From positions 1 to 44,003 of the forward strand of contig CANRGM010000002.1 in assembly GCA_947630155.1 (NCBI GenBank): a stretch of DNA of 44,003 nucleotides, in the 5' to 3' direction. Each line of letters begins with the position of its first letter. The first letter of the stretch is position 1. Under the pieces are notes generated by a model, which saw only the letters and a list, made by a program, of their open reading frames with translations, did no database searches and had not been told where the DNA came from. Both the position numbers and the translations under genes were made by a program. Source of the DNA: an uncultured Clostridia bacterium (lineage in GTDB: Bacteria > Bacillota > Clostridia > TANB77 > CAG-508). This document shows positions 8,816 to 17,570 of the stretch, one piece after another.

Positions 8816-8993
8816 GGGGGCCGTCCAATTTACTAATTATGTAACACCATTAAATATATTAACATTCCGTTCGTTTGCTGGCGTGGGGATTTGGGAGGAA
8901 GACGTGGGGTGGGGGCGCCAAACTGCGCACTCCACTTCATGTTAATATATTTAATGGTGTTACATAATTAGTAAATTGGACTACTCTACTGTT
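8816..8993 (+). repeat. Covarying long-hairpin element, copy 1
   Basis: A perfect 43-bp inverted repeat (8823-8865 with 8939-8981; GTCCAATTTACTAATT...AATTAGTAAATTGGAC) encloses a 73-nt GC-rich loop starting TCCGTTCGTTTGCTGG. It is flanked by GGGGGCC on the left and TACTCTACTGTT on the right. A second copy of identical length and orientation is at 43678. The arms differ from that copy at seven positions, all mirrored on the partner strand, while the loop differs at only six of 73. There is no ORF inside and no T run after it, so it is not a simple terminator. It could be a structured RNA, a single-stranded-DNA hairpin element, or a non-autonomous mobile element (MITE). The 343-bp gap between mscL and the next gene holds little else. 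Confidence 0.85.
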
Positions 8994-9066
8994 GGGGGGT
9001 GGAGAGTAACTAAGGGGGAAGAAAAAAATGTTAATAAAAGTGTGATTTGTAGAATAAATATTAAAT

Positions 9067-9772
9067 ATGAGTAAGTTTATTATTTTGTTTATAATTTTAA
9101 GGATGACGTATATGAATCAAGATATTGGAAAGTTAAATATTAATACAAACAGTAATGGGGTTGAAGTATTTAATAATCAAGAAGAAATAAGGAAAGAAAA
9201 CGTTTTTACTTCAGAACCAATACCTAATAATGTATATGAAAAAATGCTGGGAAAATCTATTCCTATGGAGTACAAAGATGTGGTAAATATAGACGAATTG
9301 AGATATTTGAAAATAACATATTGGGGATTTGATAGTAAAACTCATGTTGGAGAAATGATAGTAAATTCTAATGTTGATCAAGAGGTTTTAGATATTTTTA
9401 ATGAGTTGTATGAAATAAAATATCCGATAGAAAAAATTAATTTAATAGATAAGTATAATGCTAATGATGAATTATCTATGTCAGATAATAATACCTCTAG
9501 CTTTTGTTATAGAGTGGTTTCAGGCACTAATAATTTATCTAACCATGCAAAACGGTGTAGCAATAGATATTAATCCATTATATAATCCTTATGTAGTAAA
9601 TGGGACAGTAAGTCCAGTGTCTGCTAAATTATATGTTGATAGAAATTTAAATTTAGAACATCAAATAAATAGAGATGATGATGTGTATAAGATTTTTGCT
9701 AAATATGGTTGGGATTGGGGAGGAGATTGGAGTAATAAAAAAGATTATCAACATTTTGAGAAAACAAAATAA
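9067..9772 (+). pseudogene. M15-type D-alanyl-D-alanine carboxypeptidase, frameshifted
   Basis: Two overlapping ORFs (9067-9573 and 9458-9772) together encode one M15/VanY-like peptidase. The first ends in VSGTNNLSNHA and the second continues NGVAIDINPLYNPYV, together restoring the zinc motif S-x-H-x-x-G-x-A-x-D. The third ligand is in YGWDWGGDW...DYQHFE. One extra A in the AAAA run near 9549-9552 breaks the frame; removing it gives about 235 codons. The intact enzyme would trim D-Ala-D-Ala or act as an endolysin. Start may be 9067 (weak hydrophobic N-terminus, no ribosome site) or ATG 9112, which has AAGGATGA upstream. It is a true decay event or a sequencing or assembly error. Confidence 0.8.
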
Positions 9773-9818
9773 ATTTGATTATGATTATTATGTATTAATA
9801 TATACAGTTTATTAATGA

Positions 9819-9868
9819 GCCATTCAACTCAACAGCTAGACCATAATATGCAAGTTGGGTTAAATGGC
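9819..9868. terminator. Inverted repeat between convergent genes
   Basis: GCCATTCAACTCAAC pairs with GTTGGGTTAAATGGC (14 of 15, one G-T pair) around a 20-nt loop. It lies between the M15 pseudogene and the minus-strand orphan, with no strong T run, so termination is only probable. Confidence 0.45.
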
Positions 9869-9872
9869 ATAT

Positions 9873-10391
9873 TCATTTCTCATCATATGTTACATGTTGT
9901 TTGTTTTGTGAATTTTTAACAGTTTTCTTATACATTTCTAAAGCCTCCATATTTTTATCATAATCGTCTAATAAAATTCCAAGCCTTAATTGCCTATCTT
10001 TTAGCTGATTTGATACTGATTTACATGCATCAGTATTTTTATTTTTAGATAGTCGTGTATATATCTTTTCTAATCTTTCTTGTAATTTTCTTTTTATAAT
10101 TCTGTCTAAAGCTATTTTATAGGAGCCAAAATCTGATGAGTGAGATGAATTTGATGATTGATATTTTCTATAGTTTTCTATAATTTTCATGTTATAATTA
10201 AAATTTTTAAAAATATATAGAATTCCATTTTTTCTATTTCTGATATGTCTTCCATATTCTGGAACATCAGAAGAAAGTTCTAATTTGCTTAATTCATGAG
10301 AGATAGTATCTCTAATTTTTTTATCTATTTTTTTAGAATTTTTTGTTATGGATTCTATGTTAACTTTTAAATTATCTTTAAAATCATTCAT
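9873..10391 (-). CDS. Unknown charged protein
   Basis: A 172-residue protein that I do not recognise. It is Lys/Asn/Ser-rich and mostly helical or coiled-coil in character (IALDRIIKRKLQERLEKIYTRLSKNK, QLKDRQLRLGILLDDYDKNMEALEMYKK). It has no signal peptide or membrane segment and one cysteine. AAGGAAGTGATATT precedes the ATG on the minus strand, so expression is credible. It lies alone between the frameshifted M15 gene and the large M60 gene, next to two palindromic elements. This setting looks like a small accessory insertion. No function is assigned. Confidence 0.6.
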   Translation of the reverse strand: MNDFKDNLKVNIESITKNSKKIDKKIRDTISHELSKLELSSDVPEYGRHIRNRKNGILYIFKNFNYNMKIIENYRKYQSSNSSHSSDFGSYKIALDRIIKRKLQERLEKIYTRLSKNKNTDACKSVSNQLKDRQLRLGILLDDYDKNMEALEMYKKTVKNSQNKQHVTYDEK

Positions 10392-10498
10392 AATATCACT
10401 TCCTTTTTACTCCATATAATATATTTTATGATTTTGATTTATATTAGATTACAGATTTTGAAAAAATTAGTATTATTTTGTCTACTTTTAGTCTGTAT

Positions 10499-10577
10499 TT
10501 GTTGTCAATGGGGACGGAGATTTTTGACACACCTTTTTATTTATTGTGTCAAAAATCTCCGTCCCCATTGACAACAA
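10499..10577. repeat. Perfect 33-bp palindromic intergenic repeat
   Basis: TTGTTGTCAATGGGGACGGA... (10499-10531) pairs perfectly with 10545-10577 around a 13-nt AT-rich loop. The core GGGGACGGAGATTTTTGACAC resembles short palindromic repeats I know from clostridial intergenic regions. It is unrelated in sequence to the 178-bp hairpin element. It fills much of the 316-bp gap before the M60 gene. Confidence 0.85.
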
Positions 10578-10604
10578 TTTTAAAAGAAAAAAATAAAAGA
10601 AGTA

Positions 10605-10633
10605 TTGTAATAAAATCAACCTTATGATATGAT
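10605..10633 (+). promoter_or_regulatory. Probable SigA promoter of the M60 peptidase gene
   Basis: TTGTAA, a 17-nt spacer and TATGAT, about 75 nt upstream of the ATG and just after the palindromic repeat. Confidence 0.5.
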
Positions 10634-10707
10634 TTCATCAAGGTTTAGTGTGGCTAACTAAAGATAAAATTAAAACAAACATAACAAAAGAAAGGGGAGA
10701 TTAAATA

Positions 10708-13700
10708 ATGAAAAAAGTGCTAAGATTTATGATTGTCATTAGCATTTTATTTTCTTTATTGGCTGGGAATATCTCGGCAATTGCTGTTAATGTTGAAAAT
10801 GATAATACATTACAAAGTACAAGCAGTAAAGAAAATGAAAATGCAAATAACAATGAAAAGGATACAGCAACAGATGATACTAATGAAAGTGAACCAAAAG
10901 ATGATGCTAATGAAAGTGAACAAACAGATAATTCTAATGGTAGTGTAACAACAGATTCAAGTGATAATTCAAACCAAAGTACAGATCAAGAAAATTCAGG
11001 TGAAGGCAATGATGACAAAGTATCTGAAGAGACAAGCTCTGGCAATGAAGATAATAATGAGTCTGATGAAGTGAGTTCAAAATCAACAAGTAGTTCAACT
11101 AATGGAACAGAAAATAATAATTATACTAATAAAGGTACAAGAAACATAAGTACACAAGAAAATGAAAACTTAAATCAAATAAGTAATTCTATAGAAGAAC
11201 CTGAAATAAAAACTGGAAAACTCTTTATTAATATAGATTTAAGATTACCACAGAGTCAACCAGATTTAAATGTTAGCCTAAACAAACAACATACTTCTGA
11301 TTATGAAAAAATTACAGAAAAGTCATATGATGGTGAAAAAGCATATTATACATATGATAATTTAAATCCAGGGATATATATTTTATCTATAAGTGGAAAT
11401 GGATATCAAAAATTTACCCAAAATATTGAAATACAGGAAAATATGACATCAGAACTAAGCCTTATTAATGGACATGATAGTGATAATTTATCAATAGTGG
11501 AATCAAAGCAAGTTGGTGTGATTGGAATTGGAGATATTTATCCAAATGGTCAGCCAGATGGAATAATAAATTCAAATGATGAAACAGAAATGGTCAACCA
11601 AATTGAAAGTAGAAAATATAATTCTAAATATGATTTAAATCAAGATGGAAAAATAGATATTATAGATTTATCTTATATTTCAATAAATAAAGATAAGGGA
11701 TATACAGGAGGTAAAATTTCGTATATAGCAAATATAGATTTAGCTGAAGCTAAAATAACATCTGATATAGGCGTTGTAGAAGAAACAAATGGTACATTAG
11801 AAGATTTATTAAAGAATAATGAAAAATATGTAACTTTGAAACCAACACAAGGAGAAATTTCATCTGTAAATCCTGTAGAAATTACTTTAGATTTAGGGGA
11901 AAATAATGCTCCTTCAGAAGCTATTACAATTGCTCCATCTGCAAATTCTGAAAATAATATAGAAAGTGGTATAGTTACAGTTGAAACTGTTGAGGGAGAT
12001 ATAATAGAAGCTAAAATAGCAAAGAATACTATAGATGCTATAAAAAATAATTTAGCAACTATAAATAGTGAAAATGTTATGGCAAATAATAATAAACCAT
12101 TATATAAAATTGCTACATTAGGTGATACACCAATTGCATTAAAAGCAGAAACTACAAAAGCTGAAACAAATGCATTGGTTACTATAGATAATGATGGTAC
12201 TATTGTAATAAATTTAGGAAATAAAGTTGCAGTAAAGAAAGTTACAATAAAAGTAACAGGAACTAAAAGTAATAAATTAGCAGATATATCAAAAGTAGAA
12301 TTTTTAAATGGAATGGATGATAGAATTCCAGCACCACAACTAGATATTCCTACAAATGTTACAGGAATTCCAGGTAGTGAGCAATTTACTGTATCATGGG
12401 ATAGTATGAAAAATGTAACAGGTTATGAAGTATCTATTACATCTAATGGAATAACAGAGCATATTATTGCAGAAGGTCATACTGTAACAATAGAAAGTTT
12501 CAATAATGATAAAATTGTAAATTATACAGAATATGAAGTAAAAGTTCAATCTATAAATGGTGAGTGGAAGAGTGGATATAGTAGAGCAATTAAAGTAACA
12601 CCAAAACCAGATAATAGACCAGAACCACCAGATAATTTGAAGCTTACAGGTGGCAATAAGGAAATTTCTGCTACATGGAAAAATATGAAAAGCACACAAT
12701 CATACAATGTATATTATAGATTATATGAAACAGGTAATTACATAAAAGTTGCAGAAAATATTCCAACAAATAGTTATACAATTACAGGTTTAGCTGAAAA
12801 AGAGAAATATCAAGTATATGTAACAGGTGTTAATGAATTGGGTGAAAGTAAACCATCAATAGTTAGTGTTGCAGAAACATCAGTTATTGAACCTGCAAAA
12901 CTGCCAAAATATAAATTAATTAATACAGCAACAGAAGAAGGTAAGGTAACAAATCATATTACTAATGCAACATTAAATAAGTGGAGTATGGTTGATAGTC
13001 CATTAGATTCAGGAAAAACTGCATTAGGTGTTGTGGATAATAATTTCCGTTCATATTATCAAGCAGATGATTGGGATGTTGGTGGACATTATACAGGTGA
13101 AAAAACACCTACAATAGAATTTGATAATTATTATACAATGAGTTATTTTACAATGGCACAAATTGAAAATTTAGGATCAATTGAAAAAGCTCATGTAATG
13201 TATTGGGACAAATCAGGAAATAAAAAATTAGTAGAAGCATCACAGGTAGTTACAAGAAAAGATGATAACGGAAGAGATTATACTGTTATAAAACTTGATG
13301 AGCCTATAACTACAAATAAAATAAATATAGGTGTTGGTAGAGGTTCATCATACATAAGAAAGATTACTATTGCTGAAATGTGTTTCTATTATGATGATTC
13401 ACTTGAAAGAGATATAAATGCATTATATGCAGACCAAATGCATGTAACATTAAAAGATAATGTAACAAGCGCTACAATAGATGAATTACAAAAAAGATTA
13501 GATACACCTGATGAAGTAAGTGGAGAATATAATCCAGAAAAAGAAAATCTTCAAAAAGAAATTGATACAGCAAGAGAGATATTAAATAATAAAAACTTAA
13601 ATAAAGCTGTACAAATAGATACAACTGTAACATCTGCAAAAGATGGACATATTACATTTAAAGGTGGATTAAATGCTTGGCAACCATTAGGAGTTGTTGC

Positions 13701-16332
13701 ACATGGTGGAGAAACTATTACAATTTATGTAGGAAATCCAAACAAAAAAATAGGAGATAATACAAACTTACAATTAATTTCAACTCAATACCATCCAGAA
13801 GCAGCATATTGGAAGAGTAATTCTACTCCAACATTAAAGGTTGGTAAAAATGAAATAACTATTCCAAAAATTGGAAGCTTGGATACAGAAAGTGGAGGTT
13901 CTTTGTATATTAATTATACAGGAAATAACCCAAATGAGGTTTATGGTGTTAGAGTAAGTGGTGGTCATGAAATTCCAGTATTAGATTTAACAAAGGTAAC
14001 TACTGAACAAGATAAAAAGACAGCTGTTAAAACTTATGTTGAAGAATTGGAAAAGGTAGTTCCACAAATTGAAAGCGAACACAATAAGGTTCATAAAGGA
14101 AGCGGAAAATCTGAAATAGATCGTAACTATGTTGAAAAAGATTGTATACTTGGTGCAACAGAAATAGTTTTAGATCAAATGATGTATTCTGTATCATCAA
14201 AGAGAATACTTGCAGGCTTAGGTGATGGAACAATAGATGAAAAAACAGAAAAATTATATAATTCATTAGTAGCAATGAGTGATATGGTAGATTTATTCTA
14301 TTCTCATAAAGGATTAACTAAAGATCCTGAAGCAGAAAAAATAAATCAATATCCATCAAGTAGATTAAATATTCGTTATCATAGAATGTTCGCAGGTGCA
14401 TTTATGTATGCTGGAGGACAACATATTGGTATTGAATGGAATGAAGTTGCAGGATTATCACAAGGAAATCCAATAGTAACAAATGCACAAGGAAAATATG
14501 TATCAGGGAATTATTTTGGATGGGGAATTGCCCATGAAATTGGACATATCATAAATGAAAGTGCTTATGTACATGCCGAAGTTACAAATAACTATTTCTC
14601 AGTATTAGCACAAGCACAAGATACAAATGAATCAGTAAGATTCCAATATCCAGAAGTATACAAAAAAGTTACATCAGGAACAATTGGAAAAGCTTCAAAT
14701 GTATTTACTCAATTAGGTTTATATTGGCAATTACACTTAGCTTATGATAAAGGTGGATATAACTTTAAAATGTTTAACACATATCAAGAACAATATAATA
14801 ACTTAGTATTCTCAAGAATGGATACATATGCAAGAATGTACGCAAGTTTAAGTGCAAAGGATAAACCTGCAGGAGTAAAGGTTGAAGAAGGAAATGCAAT
14901 TGGATTAGTTTTAGATTCAAATTCAGATAATAATTTAATGAGATTAGCTTGTGCAGCAACTAAGAAAAACTTACTAGAATTCTTCGAAAGATGGGGAATG
15001 GTTCCAAATGAACAAACTATAGCATTTGCAGAACAATTTGAAAAAGAAACTAAAGCAATCTACTATATAAATGATGAAGCAAGAGCATATCAATTAGCAA
15101 AGAAATCTGCAATGGTTTCAGGAACAACAGTAGTTGCTTCATTAGAAAAAGAGGATAACAGCAATCAAGTAAAAATTAAATTAGGAAATAATAATCAATC
15201 AGCAAACTCAGAAGCAATGTTAGGATATGAAATAATCAGAAGTTATTGGGATAATGATAAAGAAGTTTCAAGACCAGTAGCATTTGTAACTGCTGATAAC
15301 ACAGAATATATAGATACAATTGAAACTGTAAACAATAGAGTATTTACATATAAAGTTATAGGATATGATAAATATCTAAATGAAACTAAAGAGTTAGTAT
15401 TAGATCCAGTAAAAGTATCACATGATGGAAGTCTTGGAAAAGATGATTGGGTAATAGAAACAAACTTAGTTTCTGATGAGGATTCTACACAAGATGCAGA
15501 TGACAATTCTGGAACACCATGTGAACCAGAAAAGGTAAAAGCAATTTCAAAAATAGCTAATAAAGATTATAGTGATGATTATGAAGGAACAGCTCCAAAT
15601 AATCAAAATGGAGAAATTATAATATCTTTAGATGAAGTTAAAACTTTAGTTGGACTAAAATATAAAGCTGGTAATGTTAGAGCAATTACAGATTATGAAA
15701 TTCAAATAAGTACAGATAAATCAAATTGGGAAACAGTAAAAGTAGGTAAATTTAGATTAGATGATAACAAAACACAAACTGTCTACTTTAACAAAGATAA
15801 TGATGACAGACTATATACATATAGAGCATCATATGTAAAACTTGTAATAACTGATCAAAAAGTAGTTTCCATTGCAGAATTAGATTTACTTGGTGAAACA
15901 GGTGATAATGTAGAATTAGTACCTAATGGAATTGGTAAATTAACTTCAGATTTACAATATGGAACTAAAGAGCAAGTTATTCCAGCAGGATCTATTGTAT
16001 TTACAGGAACTTATAAAGGTAACCCAGCTTATAATGTTGTAAAACTATGGAATGAGAATAATGAAATAGTTGAAGGAAGTCAAATAATATTAGCTGATGA
16101 ACCTGCTCATGGAGAATTAGGAGAAGTAAGTGAAGGTATATGGATTTACTGGATTGAGCCAACTGATACAGAAGCCTATAATAAGATTCCAAAATCAGTT
16201 AGAGCAGAATTGTATCGTGTTGATAATGCTGAAACAAATGAAGGAGAAAGATTAACAAGTGATACATTACGTGTAAGTGTACCAAGTAAATTACCTTCTA
16301 TCACACTTGATAATATAAAAACTTTAGAATAA
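10708..16332 (+). CDS. Secreted M60-family (mucin-type) metallopeptidase with dockerin-like module
   Basis: A 1874-residue secreted protein. Order: signal peptide (1-28, ending NISAIA); acidic N/S/E/D-rich linker to about 150; dockerin-like calcium repeats at 275-335 (GDIYPNGQPDGIINSNDE and YDLNQDGKIDIIDLSYI); two fibronectin-III domains (about 545-635 and 640-728); a discoidin/CBM32-like domain (about 735-905); the M60 domain with gluzincin motif H1276-E-I-G-H1280 and third ligand E1291 in AEVTNNYFS; and a second discoidin-like domain (about 1605-1735). M60 (enhancin/ZmpB-type) enzymes cleave mucin-type O-glycoproteins. There is no anchor of its own. The next gene, 31 nt downstream, encodes a cohesin-like anchored protein, so docking to it is the natural inference. 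AAAGGGGAGA precedes the ATG. Confidence 0.9.
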   Translation: MKKVLRFMIVISILFSLLAGNISAIAVNVENDNTLQSTSSKENENANNNEKDTATDDTNESEPKDDANESEQTDNSNGSVTTDSSDNSNQSTDQENSGEGNDDKVSEETSSGNEDNNESDEVSSKSTSSSTNGTENNNYTNKGTRNISTQENENLNQISNSIEEPEIKTGKLFINIDLRLPQSQPDLNVSLNKQHTSDYEKITEKSYDGEKAYYTYDNLNPGIYILSISGNGYQKFTQNIEIQENMTSELSLINGHDSDNLSIVESKQVGVIGIGDIYPNGQPDGIINSNDETEMVNQIESRKYNSKYDLNQDGKIDIIDLSYISINKDKGYTGGKISYIANIDLAEAKITSDIGVVEETNGTLEDLLKNNEKYVTLKPTQGEISSVNPVEITLDLGENNAPSEAITIAPSANSENNIESGIVTVETVEGDIIEAKIAKNTIDAIKNNLATINSENVMANNNKPLYKIATLGDTPIALKAETTKAETNALVTIDNDGTIVINLGNKVAVKKVTIKVTGTKSNKLADISKVEFLNGMDDRIPAPQLDIPTNVTGIPGSEQFTVSWDSMKNVTGYEVSITSNGITEHIIAEGHTVTIESFNNDKIVNYTEYEVKVQSINGEWKSGYSRAIKVTPKPDNRPEPPDNLKLTGGNKEISATWKNMKSTQSYNVYYRLYETGNYIKVAENIPTNSYTITGLAEKEKYQVYVTGVNELGESKPSIVSVAETSVIEPAKLPKYKLINTATEEGKVTNHITNATLNKWSMVDSPLDSGKTALGVVDNNFRSYYQADDWDVGGHYTGEKTPTIEFDNYYTMSYFTMAQIENLGSIEKAHVMYWDKSGNKKLVEASQVVTRKDDNGRDYTVIKLDEPITTNKINIGVGRGSSYIRKITIAEMCFYYDDSLERDINALYADQMHVTLKDNVTSATIDELQKRLDTPDEVSGEYNPEKENLQKEIDTAREILNNKNLNKAVQIDTTVTSAKDGHITFKGGLNAWQPLGVVAHGGETITIYVGNPNKKIGDNTNLQLISTQYHPEAAYWKSNSTPTLKVGKNEITIPKIGSLDTESGGSLYINYTGNNPNEVYGVRVSGGHEIPVLDLTKVTTEQDKKTAVKTYVEELEKVVPQIESEHNKVHKGSGKSEIDRNYVEKDCILGATEIVLDQMMYSVSSKRILAGLGDGTIDEKTEKLYNSLVAMSDMVDLFYSHKGLTKDPEAEKINQYPSSRLNIRYHRMFAGAFMYAGGQHIGIEWNEVAGLSQGNPIVTNAQGKYVSGNYFGWGIAHEIGHIINESAYVHAEVTNNYFSVLAQAQDTNESVRFQYPEVYKKVTSGTIGKASNVFTQLGLYWQLHLAYDKGGYNFKMFNTYQEQYNNLVFSRMDTYARMYASLSAKDKPAGVKVEEGNAIGLVLDSNSDNNLMRLACAATKKNLLEFFERWGMVPNEQTIAFAEQFEKETKAIYYINDEARAYQLAKKSAMVSGTTVVASLEKEDNSNQVKIKLGNNNQSANSEAMLGYEIIRSYWDNDKEVSRPVAFVTADNTEYIDTIETVNNRVFTYKVIGYDKYLNETKELVLDPVKVSHDGSLGKDDWVIETNLVSDEDSTQDADDNSGTPCEPEKVKAISKIANKDYSDDYEGTAPNNQNGEIIISLDEVKTLVGLKYKAGNVRAITDYEIQISTDKSNWETVKVGKFRLDDNKTQTVYFNKDNDDRLYTYRASYVKLVITDQKVVSIAELDLLGETGDNVELVPNGIGKLTSDLQYGTKEQVIPAGSIVFTGTYKGNPAYNVVKLWNENNEIVEGSQIILADEPAHGELGEVSEGIWIYWIEPTDTEAYNKIPKSVRAELYRVDNAETNEGERLTSDTLRVSVPSKLPSITLDNIKTLE

Positions 16333-16363
16333 AAAAATCACAAAATTCTGAAAGGAGGACAAA

Positions 16364-17281
16364 ATGAAATTTAAGAAATCAATTATAATAGGTATTGTAC
16401 TTCTAGTTATAGTTATTATTGCTGTTAAAAGTCAAATATCGGCTAGTAATGATGATCAAGATAATTCTGTTCCAATAGATAGAACAAGTGTAATATTAGT
16501 CAAAGATGAAAATGATGAAAAATTAATTCATGTTCGTCTAGGAATGAAAGAAGACGCAAGTGTTGCATCTTTCCAAATTGGTTTAGATTTAAATATAACA
16601 AATGATGCAGAAGTTGAATTTACATGGAGTGAAAATTTAAATGAAGAAAAATTCAAAGAGTACAGATATAACAAACCAAGCAATGATACATCAGATAGAT
16701 TAGAAAAAAGATTGAATCTATATTATGTTGGAACACAAGAATTAAATGATGGGGAAAATAATGAACTTGATATTGGAACAATCAAAATTACAGAAAATAA
16801 AGAAGCAACAGTAAAAATATCTCCAGATGCTGAATTTACAACTATTGAGTCAATAGGTTATACACCTACTGAATTAGAAATTAAAGAAGAGGATACGTTG
16901 AGTTATATAATGAATGATGAAACACCAGGAACTTCAGAAACACCAGGAACTTCAGAAACTCCAGAGACTCCAGGAACTCCAGAGACCCCAGGAACTCCAG
17001 AGACTCCAGGAACTTCAGAAACTCCAGGAACTCCAGAAACACCAGGAACACCAGGAAACCCAGGAACCACAGAAACTCCAGGAATCCCAGGAACTCCAGA
17101 AACTCCAGAAGAACAAAAGGATAAGGGAGTTGCAGGAATAATTCCAATTATATATCCAAATACAGGTATAGTTTGGGTAAATAATGTATTATTTGCAGCT
17201 GAAATAGTGGTATTTGCCGTAATAATTTTGGCTATTATACGCAGAATAAATAAAAAACAAGTAAAACGCAGTAAACATTAA
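16364..17281 (+). CDS. Surface-anchored protein with cohesin-like domain, Pro-rich stalk and YPNTG/TM anchor
   Basis: A 305-residue protein. An N-terminal membrane or signal segment (SIIIGIVLLVIVIIAVKS) is followed by a beta-rich domain, about residues 40-180. Its pattern (LGMKEDASVASFQIGLDLNI, LNLYYVGTQELNDGENNELDIGTIKI) resembles cohesins. A stalk of about 64 residues of ETPGT-type repeats follows. The tail has YPNTG, a short hydrophilic stretch, a membrane helix (FAAEIVVFAVIILAII) and RRINKKQVKRSK, i.e. a sortase-type signal with a non-canonical xPxTG, or a simple membrane anchor. No sortase is in the window. It probably holds the upstream dockerin-bearing M60 enzyme at the wall. The cohesin call is by pattern only. 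Confidence 0.7.
   Translation: MKFKKSIIIGIVLLVIVIIAVKSQISASNDDQDNSVPIDRTSVILVKDENDEKLIHVRLGMKEDASVASFQIGLDLNITNDAEVEFTWSENLNEEKFKEYRYNKPSNDTSDRLEKRLNLYYVGTQELNDGENNELDIGTIKITENKEATVKISPDAEFTTIESIGYTPTELEIKEEDTLSYIMNDETPGTSETPGTSETPETPGTPETPGTPETPGTSETPGTPETPGTPGNPGTTETPGIPGTPETPEEQKDKGVAGIIPIIYPNTGIVWVNNVLFAAEIVVFAVIILAIIRRINKKQVKRSKH
16919..17110 (+). repeat. In-frame Pro/Thr/Glu codon repeat tract
   Basis: Tandem units of ACTCCAGGAACTCCAGA type encode ETPGT/SETPGT repeats of the stalk. Unit length varies by multiples of three, so copy-number change would lengthen or shorten the stalk without breaking the frame. The tracked ORFs at 16881-17147 (minus) and 16914-17141 (plus) are shadows of this repeat. 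Confidence 0.85.
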
Positions 17282-17288
17282 AATATTA

Positions 17289-17328
17289 AGAGAAATTTAG
17301 GGACGTCCCTTAAATTTCTCTTTTTTTC
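17289..17328 (+). terminator. Strong terminator after the cohesin-like gene
   Basis: AGAGAAATTTAGGGAC pairs with GTCCCTTAAATTTCTCT (one bulged T) and is followed by seven T residues. Confidence 0.92.
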
Positions 17329-17361
17329 TACTCTACTAAAAAATCAATTCTTTAAAATTGG

Positions 17362-17390
17362 TTTACACTGATAAATAAAGATGTTATAAT
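17362..17390 (+). promoter_or_regulatory. SigA promoter of the MFS/ABC-F operon
   Basis: TTTACA, a 17-nt spacer and a perfect TATAAT. It predicts a start near 17397 and a leader of about 175 nt before the MFS start codon. Confidence 0.75.
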
Positions 17391-17426
17391 AAATAAAAAT
17401 AATCTATTTAAAAGGATGTGATAATT

Positions 17427-17462
17427 ATGATTAAAAGTAACAGCAAAGTGATTTTGAACTAA
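17427..17462 (+). CDS. Putative 11-residue regulatory leader peptide
   Basis: ATG ATT AAA AGT AAC AGC AAA GTG ATT TTG AAC TAA encodes MIKSNSKVILN, preceded by AAAGGATG at good spacing and about 30 nt into the predicted transcript. Its last codons form the left arm of a hairpin whose right arm lies before the MFS gene. Short leader peptides with overlapping hairpins control many Erm, Mef/Msr and ABC-F resistance genes through drug-stalled ribosomes, and the arrangement here fits that plan. It is too short for the ORF track. The inference is from architecture. Confidence 0.6.
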   Translation: MIKSNSKVILN

Positions 17463-17528
17463 TATATAATATAAAAAGCTAAATGTTAATTACATATATT
17501 TGAGGTTATATATTTTTTGAAAATCACT
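17447..17528 (+). promoter_or_regulatory. Attenuator-like nested hairpin overlapping the leader peptide
   Basis: AGTGATTTT (17447-17455, inside the leader ORF) pairs exactly with AAAATCACT (17520-17528). Nested inside, ATATATAA (17462-17469, starting at the leader stop) pairs with TTATATAT (17506-17513), which runs straight into a six-T stretch. A ribosome stalled near the end of the leader would cover both left arms. The inner AU stem is weak as a terminator, so the exact mechanism is uncertain. Confidence 0.55.
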
Positions 17529-17570
17529 GAAAAAGAAAATTTAACAAATAAAAAATAAGGAGAACTGAAA

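Noticed and set aside
8900-8938. Alternative inner hairpin GTGGGGT/ACTCCAC with GCGC/GCGC in the loop
   Set aside because: It pairs well in copy 1, but in copy 2 the left side is TTTAGGT and no longer matches, so there is no covariation support.
9030-9047. Five-codon ORF MLIKV after a G-rich site before the M15 gene
   Set aside because: It is too short and has no hairpin logic like that of the MFS leader.
16881-17147. Leu/Phe-rich minus-strand ORF and Gln-rich plus-strand ORF in the stalk repeat
   Set aside because: Both are shadows of the Pro/Thr/Glu repeat read in other frames.
17328-17337. CTACTCTACT resembling the right flank of the hairpin element
   Set aside because: Only ten bases match and no stem or loop sequence accompanies them; chance is likely in AT-rich DNA.
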